DNA of 64,000 nt from Bin87 sp965219925 (GCA_965219925.1 OZ244795.1:3906001-3970000), one strand, 5' to 3'. Shown: positions 16,646-26,864, counted from the stretch's first letter. The notes: a model not told the origin generated them from the letters alone. Numbers and translations: made by a program.

Positions 16646-16741
16646 TCAGTCGTTCAACAGGTCCTGCCAGCTGTTCAGCAACACAGCAAATTCCCGCGCC
16701 TCGTCCTCCCGGACGGCCTCCCCAACCCTAGGTGGATGATT
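16646..16741 (-). pseudogene. C-terminal gene fragment, antisense
   Basis: The minus strand reads NHPPRVGEAVREDEAREFAV then LLNSWQDLLND before TGA at 16646-16648. It is a natural-looking acidic C-terminus, closed upstream by TGA after only 31 residues and without a start codon. It looks like the tail of a deleted gene. Weak evidence because it is short. Confidence 0.3.
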
Positions 16742-17362
16742 TCACCTCCAGGGACCCCTACGGACTCTCCGGCGCTCCAGCGCAGTTTTCTGCCTAACGG
16801 TCGCCGCCCGACGGCTCCGCCGTACGACATCAACTACGGTGTCGCCAGTTCCGTTACCATCGCGGCCAAGCCCAGCCTAGCGACGCCCACCGTGTCCAAT
16901 CAGCCACTGAGAGGCCCGTTCTACGCCCAGCAGAATTTTGCACCGGACCCGTTGGAGGGCCGCACAGCGGCTACAGCGCAGAAACTGGGGCACCCTGGCA
17001 GCGTTTGGCAAATCCATAGCGGCGACCCGTGCAGGGCAACAGCACTGACGGCGTACTCTGCATCGTCGCCAACTAACGCCGACGACCGCCCCCAACCGAC
17101 GGAGCGGTCGGGCTTTTGTCGGAAACCCGTCAGGACTTCGCCGACGCCCACACAGCAACTGGCTAACACCACGGCCCAACGGCCGTGCCGTTCGGTAACC
17201 CGGGGTGCCCAGCCATTGACGCATCCGGATTACCTGGTCAACGCCGTCCAGCATCGGCAAATCCCCCGCCATCAGGCCCACACCACCCCGGGACGGGGGC
17301 AAAACGACAAAAAGAGCCGAGGCCGTCGATTACGTTAAGTCTATCCACCAAAACTGAGGTGA
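16742..17362. other. Intergenic region with degenerate repeat
   Basis: Carries a diverged copy of the dispersed element (acatcaactacggtgtcgcc near 16828; agcgcagaaactggggcacc and ctggcagcgtttggcaaatc near 16975-17020). A 200-codon plus-strand frame and its minus-strand mirrors lack coding character and are not called. Confidence 0.45.
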
Positions 17363-17368
17363 ATGGAC

Positions 17369-20300
17369 ATGCGAATTCCGAGACTACCCGCCAGACCGTG
17401 GGTTGCGGTCGCCGCCGTAGTGGCAGCCGCTGCAATCCTGCTAACCGTCATCCATCAAGGCAACGCAACGGCCAACACCGGCCCGCCAGGAACACCGGAT
17501 AACACCCTGGCCCACCTGATCGTCCCAGACGGTGAGGAACCCCGCATACGGGTCAGCTGGGATGCACCGGATGCCGAGGTGTCCGACTACACCATCACCA
17601 GAGCCGACGGCCAGACATTTTCGGCCAACGGAGCAGCCACCACGTTCTCCGACCACACGGTAGAGCCGGGAACAACGTACGCCTACTCCGTCGCGGCCCA
17701 CAGCGCCGATGGCGCCAGCCCAGCATCCGAATCAGCCTCCGCAGATGTCCCGGACAAGCCATCGGCGCCCGGCGACCTCACCGGAGCCATAGCAGAACCC
17801 GAGTCCACCGACAAAACGGCCACCGTCAACCTGACGTGGCTGGCATCCACGGTGCCCGCAGCCGACCAGTGCGACACGGCCTACCCGCTGACCGGATACA
17901 CCGTCGTCCGTTCCGACGGCGACCAGGAAACCGAACTCGGCACCGCCGACGCCGGCGCAATGTCGTTCAGCGACAACACCGCCGCCTTCAGCAGGCAATA
18001 CACCTACCGGGTTACGGCCCGGAACGCCATCGGCGCGAGCTCGTCCGAAACCGCGGTAACCGTATTCTCGCAACCCGTGCTACCGCCCACGGGACTGACC
18101 GCCGCGATCGACGATCCCTTCGACGGCAACGTCTCGCTGTCGTGGCACGCTCCAACCGCGGGAGCGGACATCGTCGGCTACTCGGTACACCGGTACCTGG
18201 GACCGGATCCCTCCAAAGGAACCGACAAACCCGTCACCCTCGCGGGAGCAACCCTCGACGAACTGGCCACCCAGACCCTCCTGGTGGACGCCACCGTCGA
18301 GGCCGGAGTCACCTACTCCTACCTGGTCATAGCCTACAGCGCCCACAACATCAGCGAACCGTCCAACACCGCCGCCATCGAAGCTCCGGCAGCGCCGTCG
18401 GGCCTGACCGCCACCACCGGCGACGGCACGATCGAGCTGTCCTGGTCGACGCCGACGGCCGGAACCGCGGTCGAATACCGCGTCGCCCGCCAGCAAACCG
18501 ACGGCGACTGGACCACTCTCGTTGACACCACGGACAGCAATCACTCCGACGACACGGCGCAACCCAACGTGGCTTACCGCTACCGGGTGCAGCACCGCAA
18601 CCAATACGGCGGCTCCACCTGGACCGCATCCGAACCCGTCACGCTGATCGCAGCTCCCGGCCAACCCACCGGGCTCAGCGCCAGCTCGGAAGAGAACGAC
18701 AACATCCTGTCCTGGACGGCGCCCAAGCACTCCGTCATCGACGGCTACCGGGTCCGGCATCGCACCGGCGAAGGCGCGCCACACACGCTGGCCGAAAACA
18801 TCACCGAGACCAGCTACCGCCACGCCGACGCAGCAGCCGACGTCACGCACCATTACGCCGTCCAAGCCTACAACTCAGCCGGCAACGGGCCCTGGTCAGA
18901 ACCAGCCCAATCCATCCGAGTCACTCCACCGGGCGTCCCCGTAAACGTCAACGCCGCCCTGGAAGATGACGACATCGTCCTCACCTGGGGGCGGCCACAA
19001 TCCGTGCATATAAGCGGATATACCGTACGTCACCAAGTGGGCGACCAAGACGAACCCACCGAGAGCGAACTCCTGCCTGAAAGCCAGACCAGCTACCGGC
19101 TGGCCGACGTCGCCGGCGACGTAACCCATTACATGGGCGTCAAGGCCCACAACGACGGCGGCGACAGCCCGTGGTCCGACGACGTGGAGATCACCCGAGC
19201 GCTGCTCCCGTCCGTCCCCACCAGCGTCTCGGTAGCAATGGGAGCGACCAACATCGTCCTGTCCTGGGCCGCCCCCGAAGTCGGCACACCGGACGGGTAC
19301 CACGTCAGCTACGGGGAAGAGGCGTCGGAAGAGCGCCAGACCGTCAGCCTGGCAACCACCGAGACCGCCTTCACCCACAGCGACAACACCGAAGGCGTCG
19401 CCTACCGGTACCGGGTCCGGGCGCACAACAGCGCCGGCAACGGCCCCTGGTCCGACACGCTCAGCGCCACCAGGCTGTTGACCCCCGACGCTCCCACCGA
19501 TCTGTCGGCACGCGCCCAAGCCAGCGACATCATCGTCACATGGAGCCCGCCGACCACCGGGATCGTCACCGCCTACGAGGTTGAGTACGGCGTCTCCGGC
19601 ACGGCGGAGACCGCCACTGTCCAGATGACAGCCCACCAGGGCGAGTTCACGCACATCGGCGCGCAAGGCGACACCGAGTACGCCTACCGGGTACGCGCCC
19701 ACAACGACGCCGGCCACGGCCCGTGGGCCGGTCCGGCCACCGCCAGCTGGGCCATCCCACCCACCAAGCCGACCGGCGTAACCGCCGTCATCGACGGAGA
19801 CGACTTCCTGGTCACCTGGATGGCCCCCGACAGCGCCTTCATCGACGGCTACCGCGTCGAACACCGTCCGCAGAATACGGCGGACTGGACCGGCACCGAC
19901 GTACCGGCCACCCAGCTGAGCCACCGGCACACCGGGCCAGCAGCCGGCGCCACCTACGAATACCGGGTCCGCGCCCACAACGCCGGCGGCAACAGCGCAT
20001 GGAGCGACGTCGCCACCGCAGTCTGGCGCCAGGGAGCATCTCCGCCGCGACTCCTGATATTCAGACCCTTCGGCGCCAGGATGCTGGTGCGGTGGTCCAG
20101 CTCGACATCCGACGGCGTCACCGGCTACCGGCTGCAACAGCGCATCGACGACGGCGATTGGACCCAGCACGACGTCGCTGGGCACTTCCTGGCCGACTGG
20201 TCGGCTGACCAGTCGTACCACGACTACCGGATGCGCGCGCTCATCGACGACCAGCCCGGAGACTGGTCCGCCATCCAGCGGGCGACCATCGCCACACCAA

Positions 20301-20917
20301 CGGCCATCCCGACCCTCACCGCCAACCGTGAAAGCGCCGCCAGCGTCCGCCTCCACTGGGAAGAACCCGCAAGCGGGGCTCCCAATCGCTACATCATTCA
20401 AGGCAAGTGGAAGGACTCCGACACCTACAGCAACGTGTCCGCAGCCGGCGGACAGGTCACCACTCAACGCATCAACATGGGCCACGACAGCGGGTACACC
20501 TTCCGGGTCCTGGCCCAAAACCACGTCGGCATCCTCGGCCCCCACCAGGAGGGCGTCACCGTTACCGCCACCATCCCGGAAGCCGAGCATCAGTGGGATG
20601 ACATACCGCGCTCGCTGAACAGCTCCATCCGCGACGGCAACACCGTCAGCCTGACCTGGTACGCACCCGAAAGGACCGGTCACCAGGTGGACAGCTACCG
20701 CATCTACCGGAAGCCCATCTCCGACACCAGAACACTCGGGCACTCCTACCAGGACCACGTCCTGATCCCCCAGACCGGCAGCGCCGCCACGTCGTACGTC
20801 GACTACACGGCCGAGCCGGGAGTCACCTACGAGTACGGAGTGGCCGCGTACCGCGACGGATTCGAGAACCCGCTCAGCCCAATCTCCCACCGCGCCTACG
20901 CCCGGACCTGGGAATAG
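17369..20917 (+). CDS. Secreted protein with twelve FN3 domains
   Basis: Two in-frame ATGs are present; 17369 is spaced correctly behind GAGGTG (17363 is too close). The N-terminus MRIPRLPARPWVAVAAVV...AAAILLTVIHQGNATA is a signal peptide or anchor. The remainder is twelve consecutive fibronectin type III domains of 85-100 residues, recognisable by the strand-C Trp (ILSWTAP, VLTWGRP, VTWSPP), the Y-x-Y-R-V-x-A-x-N core (YRYRVRAHNSAGNGPWSD) and interdomain Pro (PSVPTSVSV, PTKPTGVTA). There is no sorting signal, lipobox or C-terminal helix, so attachment is unclear. It is probably an extracellular binding or spacer protein. A decayed paralogue of its last two domains lies at 26901. It ends at TAG. 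Confidence 0.9.
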   Translation: MRIPRLPARPWVAVAAVVAAAAILLTVIHQGNATANTGPPGTPDNTLAHLIVPDGEEPRIRVSWDAPDAEVSDYTITRADGQTFSANGAATTFSDHTVEPGTTYAYSVAAHSADGASPASESASADVPDKPSAPGDLTGAIAEPESTDKTATVNLTWLASTVPAADQCDTAYPLTGYTVVRSDGDQETELGTADAGAMSFSDNTAAFSRQYTYRVTARNAIGASSSETAVTVFSQPVLPPTGLTAAIDDPFDGNVSLSWHAPTAGADIVGYSVHRYLGPDPSKGTDKPVTLAGATLDELATQTLLVDATVEAGVTYSYLVIAYSAHNISEPSNTAAIEAPAAPSGLTATTGDGTIELSWSTPTAGTAVEYRVARQQTDGDWTTLVDTTDSNHSDDTAQPNVAYRYRVQHRNQYGGSTWTASEPVTLIAAPGQPTGLSASSEENDNILSWTAPKHSVIDGYRVRHRTGEGAPHTLAENITETSYRHADAAADVTHHYAVQAYNSAGNGPWSEPAQSIRVTPPGVPVNVNAALEDDDIVLTWGRPQSVHISGYTVRHQVGDQDEPTESELLPESQTSYRLADVAGDVTHYMGVKAHNDGGDSPWSDDVEITRALLPSVPTSVSVAMGATNIVLSWAAPEVGTPDGYHVSYGEEASEERQTVSLATTETAFTHSDNTEGVAYRYRVRAHNSAGNGPWSDTLSATRLLTPDAPTDLSARAQASDIIVTWSPPTTGIVTAYEVEYGVSGTAETATVQMTAHQGEFTHIGAQGDTEYAYRVRAHNDAGHGPWAGPATASWAIPPTKPTGVTAVIDGDDFLVTWMAPDSAFIDGYRVEHRPQNTADWTGTDVPATQLSHRHTGPAAGATYEYRVRAHNAGGNSAWSDVATAVWRQGASPPRLLIFRPFGARMLVRWSSSTSDGVTGYRLQQRIDDGDWTQHDVAGHFLADWSADQSYHDYRMRALIDDQPGDWSAIQRATIATPTAIPTLTANRESAASVRLHWEEPASGAPNRYIIQGKWKDSDTYSNVSAAGGQVTTQRINMGHDSGYTFRVLAQNHVGILGPHQEGVTVTATIPEAEHQWDDIPRSLNSSIRDGNTVSLTWYAPERTGHQVDSYRIYRKPISDTRTLGHSYQDHVLIPQTGSAATSYVDYTAEPGVTYEYGVAAYRDGFENPLSPISHRAYARTWE

Positions 20918-21093
20918 CAGGAGGTCACCAAGTCCTGCCTTCCCTGGTCGCCCCAACCGACCCGACCCCTGCGGAGTACAGATCAAACCGGGTCCGTCCA
21001 ACTTCGACAAACCCAAACGACAAATCCCCAGGCCGGTTCCAGACGCCGACTTGAATTCAGCGCCATTCCAAAACAAAGGACAGGAGAACAGAA

Positions 21094-23955
21094 ATGAACC
21101 GCCTCATCCACCAATCCATCCTGGCCGCCGCACTGCTGGCCGTCGTTGCCATCCTGGCAATCGCCACACCGAACGGCAATACAGCGTCGGCACACGAAGA
21201 GTTGCCGGGGCTCTGCGACCGCAACCAAGCAGTCCAAAACTCCGTCCTGGCAAAACTGCCCAGCATAAGCCAATGTTCCGACGTAACCGGTGAACACCTG
21301 CGGGGTCTCTCCGGGACCCTCGACATATCAGGCCAGGGCATCACTGCCCTTTCGGCTGCGGACTTCCAGGGAATGTCCGGCATAACCGGGATAGACGCAT
21401 CCGGGAACCTACTCTCGCATATACCCGAGAACCTGCTCCAACAACTCCGCCACCAGAGCCACACCCACTCGACCACGGAGACCAGCCAGAACGGCTACGT
21501 CATCGCCGTGATCGACCAGTCCGGCTCCATGAAAGGAGAGCTCCGCACTGCAAAGTCAGGCGCCCGGTGGCTGGTCGCCAACCGGCCAGACAGCATGCCA
21601 ATGGCGGTCGTGGCCTTCTCGGACACCGCCCACACGGCGCAGGGTTTCACCACCGAACCCAACCGCCTGAACAACGCCATCAACAGCCTCTCTTCCAACG
21701 GCGGCACCAACATAGACCGTGCCCTCGCCGGAGCGTACAGCCAGGCCGACAGCCGGCCGGACACGTCGTTGCCCGTCGCCATCATCGTGTTCAGCGACGG
21801 CGGGTTCACCCTGTCCAGCAGCCTTCACAACACCATGTCCACCAACTCCGCCAACGGCGTCAAGGTCAGCGCCATCTCGACCGCCGGCGCCAATGCCAAA
21901 ATGCAAGACCTGGCCGCCCGCGGAGGCGGGGTGTACAACACCCAGCCCAACTCCTCGCAAAGCGGTTCCTACTTCCCCGTCGAGACCACCAGCGAGACCA
22001 CCACCACGACAATCAGCCACGAGCCGTCCATCACCGCCCTTGACCTGTCAGGCAACTCCCTCTCAGCATTGCCCAGCGGGACCTTCGCCCAACTGCCAAC
22101 CCTGACCAGCATCAACCTCCGGGGCAACTCTCTGACCTCCGTCCCGGCAGGCCTGCCCGCCGGGCTCACCGCCCTGGACCTCTCGGACAACTCCATCGGG
22201 TCGCTGCCGGACGGCGTATTCAACGGCCTCGCCCAACTGGACACCCTCAAAATGGCGGGCAACCCGGGAGCGCCATTCCCCTTCGTGATAGACCTCACGC
22301 AAACCGGCCCGACCACCATGGCCGCAACCCTCTCCCAAGACGCGCCATTTCCCATGGCCGCCCAACTGACCGCCCGGCACACGACCCTTTCACCAAACTC
22401 CGTATCCATCGCCAAGGCCAGCAAGGACGGCGGCGCCGTCACCATGACGCCCGACCGGGACCACGCTGCCGAAGTCACTATCGACGTTACCTCCCCAAGG
22501 TTCACCTCCGGCGCCCACAGCGGACTGCAAGCCGCGGCAGGGGACAGCCTGGAGCCGGAATTTCCCCAGGTCGTCTCACTCACTGTCAACTCCCTCAACA
22601 CGGCCGAGGGCGAAACCGTGGACATCAGAGTCAGCGCCGACCGGGCTGATGACGAAGACACCACCGTCAGATACACCGTCAAACCGGACACCGACCCGGA
22701 CACCGCCGACGCCAGCGCCGCGGACTACACCGACCCGGGCAACGGCCAGGTCACCATACCGTCCGGGGCAACCGATGCCAGCATCAGCATCACGATCATC
22801 AGCGACCAGGACCACTCCGAACCCCAGAGGGAAACTCTGCTGGTGAGCCTACTGGAACCCGCCCCGGGCCAGGCGGACGATTACTGGCTGGCCACAGCGG
22901 TGGACATCACCCTGACCATCCGAACCGGCATCTGCGACCGCACCCCCGCCGTACGTGACGACGTGGTCGACCGGCTCCGAAACATCAACACAGGGCCTCT
23001 CCCACCAGTCTCCCAGTGCTCCGACGTCGTTCCCGAACACCTCCCGCTGGTCACCGGGGAAATGAACCTCGCCGGCCAGCGCATCACCACCTTCAGGGAC
23101 CACGATTTCGAAGGACTGTCGGGAATCAGAGTGCTGAGCCTCGACTACAACCCCATCACCGCCCTCCAGGACGGCCTGCTGGACGGGCTCACGGACCTCC
23201 GGAAAATCTACATGAGCAACACCCAGATCAGCGCCGTCACCACCGAAACCTTCGCCCGGAACACACAACTCAGTGAACTGTGGCTCTACAGCAGCCGGCT
23301 GACCGAGATCGACGACAGGGCCTTCTCCAACCTCTCCAATCTCAGAGAGCTCAACCTCTACAACAACAAAACCGGCAGTTTCACCGCAGCTAAATTCCAG
23401 GGCCTGGGGAACCTCCACCGCCTCACGCTATCCAACAACAAACTGCGTGCCGTCCCGGCAGACCTGCTCTCCAACACACCCGAGCTCAGAACCCTGGGCC
23501 TGCAGGTCAACAGACTGAGGGACCTCCCCGATGACTTCTTCGCCGGCATGCGCCACCTCACGGAAGTCAACCTCCTGGAGAACAAAGGCAACTACGTCCG
23601 AACCGAACCTGGGATCGCCAACCGGTTCAACTTCCCGGTCAACCTTGAACGCAACCAGGACGGCACCGTACAGGCCCGGTTCCCCAAGGGGGCGCCCTTC
23701 CCGATCACCGTGAACCTGCTCGTCACCAACGGCTCCGCCTCCCCCACGACCCTTACCATCACCGCCGGCAGCACAACCAGCAACGCCGCCACCGTCACCC
23801 CGGCCAACCAGACCCGGGACACCGTGGTATCCGTCTCCGGCGCCGAATTCGCCAGCGGCACAGCCAAGGGCCTCACCCCGGTCCCAGGCCCAGATCTCAA
23901 AATTCCAGCGGCGGCATCATGGAAACCGGAGAAACAGCCGTCACCGCGACCATGA
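21094..23955 (+). CDS. Secreted LRR / von Willebrand A / Calx-beta protein (frameshifted near 3' end)
   Basis: AGGAGaacagaa precedes the ATG. After a signal peptide (1-33) comes a Cys-capped LRR start (CDRNQAVQNSVLAKLPSISQ, C), then a von Willebrand A domain (about 134-305) with MIDAS motif DQSGSMKG plus GGTNIDRAL and FSDGG, apparently inserted into the LRR frame. LRRs resume (about 312-392; LDLSGNSLSALPSGTF). A Calx-beta-like domain follows (about 489-609; AEGETVDIRVSADRADDED), then a second cap (CDRTPAVRDDVVDRL) and about seven LRRs (665-832). The frame ends in KIPAAASWKPEKQPSPRP*. The natural continuation, a Cys-pair domain, lies one frame over (23919-24221), so a one-base shift near 23900 (ctcaaaattcc) severs it. 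Metal-dependent ligand binding at the cell surface is likely. Confidence 0.85.
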   Translation: MNRLIHQSILAAALLAVVAILAIATPNGNTASAHEELPGLCDRNQAVQNSVLAKLPSISQCSDVTGEHLRGLSGTLDISGQGITALSAADFQGMSGITGIDASGNLLSHIPENLLQQLRHQSHTHSTTETSQNGYVIAVIDQSGSMKGELRTAKSGARWLVANRPDSMPMAVVAFSDTAHTAQGFTTEPNRLNNAINSLSSNGGTNIDRALAGAYSQADSRPDTSLPVAIIVFSDGGFTLSSSLHNTMSTNSANGVKVSAISTAGANAKMQDLAARGGGVYNTQPNSSQSGSYFPVETTSETTTTTISHEPSITALDLSGNSLSALPSGTFAQLPTLTSINLRGNSLTSVPAGLPAGLTALDLSDNSIGSLPDGVFNGLAQLDTLKMAGNPGAPFPFVIDLTQTGPTTMAATLSQDAPFPMAAQLTARHTTLSPNSVSIAKASKDGGAVTMTPDRDHAAEVTIDVTSPRFTSGAHSGLQAAAGDSLEPEFPQVVSLTVNSLNTAEGETVDIRVSADRADDEDTTVRYTVKPDTDPDTADASAADYTDPGNGQVTIPSGATDASISITIISDQDHSEPQRETLLVSLLEPAPGQADDYWLATAVDITLTIRTGICDRTPAVRDDVVDRLRNINTGPLPPVSQCSDVVPEHLPLVTGEMNLAGQRITTFRDHDFEGLSGIRVLSLDYNPITALQDGLLDGLTDLRKIYMSNTQISAVTTETFARNTQLSELWLYSSRLTEIDDRAFSNLSNLRELNLYNNKTGSFTAAKFQGLGNLHRLTLSNNKLRAVPADLLSNTPELRTLGLQVNRLRDLPDDFFAGMRHLTEVNLLENKGNYVRTEPGIANRFNFPVNLERNQDGTVQARFPKGAPFPITVNLLVTNGSASPTTLTITAGSTTSNAATVTPANQTRDTVVSVSGAEFASGTAKGLTPVPGPDLKIPAAASWKPEKQPSPRP

Positions 23956-24221
23956 GCTTCGCCAACATCCCCGCAGAGAACGAGATGTCCTACCGGTTCC
24001 GCATGGACATGCTTGACTCCCAGGGGAACGGCGCTGCCTCATGCGAGGGCGCTGGTATGGGAACGCTCCGGTACATGAACCGGGTTGACCAGGACCCCGA
24101 GACCCGGGACGCCCAGGTCGCCACATCCTGCTCGGACGGCGTATTCACCGTCCGGGCCACCTTCCGGGATGCTGACGGAAACATCCTCTCCACCGGAGAC
24201 GCCAGTCTCACCATCAGCTGA
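23919..24221 (+). CDS. Severed C-terminal Cys-pair domain of the 21094 protein
   Basis: Readable from upstream as NSSGGIMETGETAVTATMSF and onward: YRFRMDMLDSQGNGAASCEG, RYMNRVDQDPETRDAQVATS, C-SDGVFTVRATF, ending DASLTIS*. This is one copy of the approximately 100-residue two-cysteine domain that recurs through 24-63 kb. No ribosome-binding site precedes the ATG at 23919, so it is almost certainly the original C-terminus of the 21094 gene. With the shift repaired that protein would be about 1,040 residues. Confidence 0.7.
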   Translation: METGETAVTATMSFANIPAENEMSYRFRMDMLDSQGNGAASCEGAGMGTLRYMNRVDQDPETRDAQVATSCSDGVFTVRATFRDADGNILSTGDASLTIS

Positions 24222-24297
24222 AACCGTAGGCTGGATCCGCCTCAGGCCGCAAGCAACCGCCCCCGAAAGCCGCCAGAGGCCAGGAGTTGCCACCACC

Positions 24298-26244
24298 ATG
24301 AGACACGAGCCAACAGAAAAGAACGCCGCCCGACCATGGGTCCGCACGATGCGGCGCAACACCGGTCGAAAGATAGCCGGAGCGTGCCTGGCAGTGGCCG
24401 TTCTGCTCACGGCGACTGCCGCGCTGAGTTTTCTCGTCAATCGGGAACACCCAGCGCACGCACAGGCGTCTCCCACCGCAACGGTCCGCCTTTCCCCCAA
24501 CGTTCCGGTTGAGCCGGTAACGGCCATCGCCGTCACCATGACATTCCGGAACCTGGAGTACGACTCCGACACCGCCACCATCGACTACGTTTTCCGCGCC
24601 GACGTTAAGGACGCCCGCGGCAGCCCCGCCGACGTCTGCGAGGACAACGCCGGCGGTTACGGCCTGGGCGTAGACCGCTACATGCGCCGGGTGGACGAAA
24701 ACCCCGAAGTCAGGACCGGCAACGTTTCCAGCGAATGCCTCGCCGGCAGCTATACCGTCGAGACAACGCTCTCCGCCGCCGGCGCCGCCGCCACAGCCAC
24801 CGGCCGCTTCACCGTGCTCGGGCCGCCGGAGATAACCGTGGCCTCCGACCAATCCAGCGTGGCCGAAAGCGACGGCAACATCGCCTTCACCCTGGCCCGC
24901 ACGCGCGGCATCACCGAAAGCCTCACGGTGCAGGTCTCGGTGACCCAGGAAGGAGACTTCCTGCACGGGCCCCCTCCCGCCAGCGCAACCTTCGCCCGCG
25001 GCGCGGCCCAGGCTCAGCTCTCCGTCCCGCTGCACGACGACAACGTAGCCGAGCCCGACGGGTCGGTCACGGTTTCGGTCACGGCGCTCACCGGGGTCGA
25101 TTACGTCGCCGGCAGCCCGGACCGTTTCACCGTGGGCGTAACCGATGACGACGCGGCGCAGAACCCACCGTACGCCCGGGTCGAAAGCCCCGTGGCCATC
25201 AACGCCGGCGAGGTGGCCAACCTGAACGCCGCCCTCCACTACCTGCCGGCCGGCGAGTACACCATCCGAGTGACCGTGGCGTCGGCCGACGACCACTACG
25301 TAGCCGAAGCCACCGCCACCCTGACCGTAGCCAGCCTACCGGAGCGGGACGCCCTGGGCTTCATCCCCATCAAGCCGGACACGCCCACCGTGGGGCAGGA
25401 AGGCTCCACGGCGGTGGTGGCGTGGCACGCCGTCCCCGGCGACGTGCGCTCCTATACGCTGTTGCGCAGCGCGACCCCCTGCGGCCGGGAAGGTTGCCGG
25501 CGACAGTTCACCATTGACGCCACCCAAACCTCCTACCAAGACACCACCCTGCGGCCGGGCGTCAACTACACCTACCGGGTGCAGGCCCACTACGATGACG
25601 CACGGACCTACTTCTCGGACGTAGCCAGGCTGACGGCCGCAGCGGTCGCCGTCGGCGTGCCGGGACAACCCACGGACCTGACCGGCCAGTACCGCGGGTC
25701 CGCAGGAACGATAGAACTCAGCTGGACGGCTCCCGACCCAGCGGACGACGTGCACAACTATCGGCTGTACCGCTGCGCCTGGGCCACCGTCGATGACATC
25801 ACCTGCCGCAACTTCCTCACCGGCTCCACCGCGGCGAGCTACACCGACTCCGCAATCGAAGCCGGGCGGACGTACTCCTACCAAGTACGGGCCGTGGGAG
25901 ACCACGGCGACGGTTACCTCGCCGGCTATGTCCGCATCAAGGCGCCGGACGCCGGCGCCCCGACGGCGCCAACCGGCCTGACCGCCGTTTACGACTCCGC
26001 AGCCGGCACGGTCACGCTCGCCTGGACCGCGCCCGACCCCAGCGATGGGCTGACCGGCTACCGAGTGTACCGCTGCCGGGACTGGCTGCCCGACGGCAGC
26101 CACTGCACCACCATCCTCACCGGCTCCACCGCCACCACCTACGTGGACCCGGCCGTGTCCGGCACCCGGTCCTACCAGGTCAGGGCGCTCAACGCCAGCG
26201 GCGACAGCCCATATTCCAACCGGGTTTACCTGAGCATTGACTGA
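24298..26244 (+). CDS. Secreted protein: Cys-pair domain, Calx-beta, three FN3
   Basis: ATG at 24298 (MRHEPTEKNAARPWVRTMRR); AGGAG lies 11 bases upstream. A signal anchor (about 24-45, GACLAVAVLLTATAALSFLV) is followed by one Cys-pair domain (about 60-175; DYVFRADVKD...CEDNAGGYGLGVDRYMRRVD...ECLAGSYTVE). Next is a Calx-beta-like domain (about 180-285; VAESDGNIAFTLARTRGITE, with closing VGVTDDDA). A short beta segment (about 290-350) and three FN3-like domains (about 355-648) end the protein; each FN3 has a Cys pair in its first half (TPCGREGCR; RCAWATVDDITCR; RCRDWLPDGSHC), probably disulfide-bonded outside the cell. It follows the vWA gene by 76 bp and may be co-transcribed. It ends at TGA. 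Confidence 0.85.
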   Translation: MRHEPTEKNAARPWVRTMRRNTGRKIAGACLAVAVLLTATAALSFLVNREHPAHAQASPTATVRLSPNVPVEPVTAIAVTMTFRNLEYDSDTATIDYVFRADVKDARGSPADVCEDNAGGYGLGVDRYMRRVDENPEVRTGNVSSECLAGSYTVETTLSAAGAAATATGRFTVLGPPEITVASDQSSVAESDGNIAFTLARTRGITESLTVQVSVTQEGDFLHGPPPASATFARGAAQAQLSVPLHDDNVAEPDGSVTVSVTALTGVDYVAGSPDRFTVGVTDDDAAQNPPYARVESPVAINAGEVANLNAALHYLPAGEYTIRVTVASADDHYVAEATATLTVASLPERDALGFIPIKPDTPTVGQEGSTAVVAWHAVPGDVRSYTLLRSATPCGREGCRRQFTIDATQTSYQDTTLRPGVNYTYRVQAHYDDARTYFSDVARLTAAAVAVGVPGQPTDLTGQYRGSAGTIELSWTAPDPADDVHNYRLYRCAWATVDDITCRNFLTGSTAASYTDSAIEAGRTYSYQVRAVGDHGDGYLAGYVRIKAPDAGAPTAPTGLTAVYDSAAGTVTLAWTAPDPSDGLTGYRVYRCRDWLPDGSHCTTILTGSTATTYVDPAVSGTRSYQVRALNASGDSPYSNRVYLSID

Positions 26245-26531
26245 AACCTCGCGGGACGACAGGCCACGCCCGAAGCAGTGGAACACACCCCGTTCGCCAT
26301 CGCCTGCTGCGACACACTGCTGGGCGAGGAATCCACACCGGAGGGCACGAAGCCCACCGGCGAATTGACCCCTTCATCCGAATCAAGGAGCAGAAACAGC
26401 AACCCAAACCAGCGGGGCCTCCCCGATGGGAGCGGTCCCGCTGGTCATCATTGGCATAGCCTTGGAGCAGGGGACGCGACGCGGTACCCGATTCTGGTGG
26501 AACCTACTCGCAGGACTACCGGTAACCGCCG

Positions 26532-26864
26532 CTATGCCGGCGTCTTCGCGCTACGACGGCTATGGCGTGAGTCGAACCACCAGGCTACGAGCCCCAGGTA
26601 TCCGTTGAGTAATAACGCCAGTGGAGCAGCGACCGCCATATCCGCTTCCCTCGGTTTGGCATCCCATCCCCCGTGCCCACCGCTCGAAAGGTAGAACAAC
26701 GCCGACAACACAAAGATTACTGCGCCCAGTGGGATCGATGATACAAACCAAATCACGAATACCATCACCTTGCTCCAAACGCCCACGTGTGGTCGGCTCA
26801 GAAAGAACCAGAAGGCGATGACGGTGGGTATGATGGCGACCAGAGCAATCGGAAAATAATCCAT
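26532..26864 (-). CDS. Small three-helix membrane protein
   Basis: 110 residues: MDYFPIALVAIIPTVIAFWF, VMVFVIWFVSSIPLGAVIFV (running on to LSALFYL) and a third helix PLALLLNGYLGLVAWWF, ending DSRHSRRSAKTPA. GGGGG lies five bases before the ATG. It is the only minus-strand gene between two plus-strand secreted-protein loci. Composition is lower in GC and richer in Phe/Ile than neighbours. No family is recognised. The plus-strand frame through 26278-26694 is its mirror and is not called. Confidence 0.7.
   Translation of the reverse strand: MDYFPIALVAIIPTVIAFWFFLSRPHVGVWSKVMVFVIWFVSSIPLGAVIFVLSALFYLSSGGHGGWDAKPREADMAVAAPLALLLNGYLGLVAWWFDSRHSRRSAKTPA

Noticed and set aside
18896..21076. 726-codon minus-strand frame opposite the FN3 gene
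   Set aside because: Mirror of a high-GC coding strand. Val/Gly/Asp-rich composition, no ribosome-binding site or domain, and the plus-strand FN3 repeats explain the sequence.
26278..26694. 138-codon plus-strand frame and the 60-codon hydrophobic frame inside it
   Set aside because: They lie opposite the minus-strand membrane protein at 26532-26864 or lack start signals. The short hydrophobic stretch MGAVPLVIIGIALEQG is not enough to call a gene.
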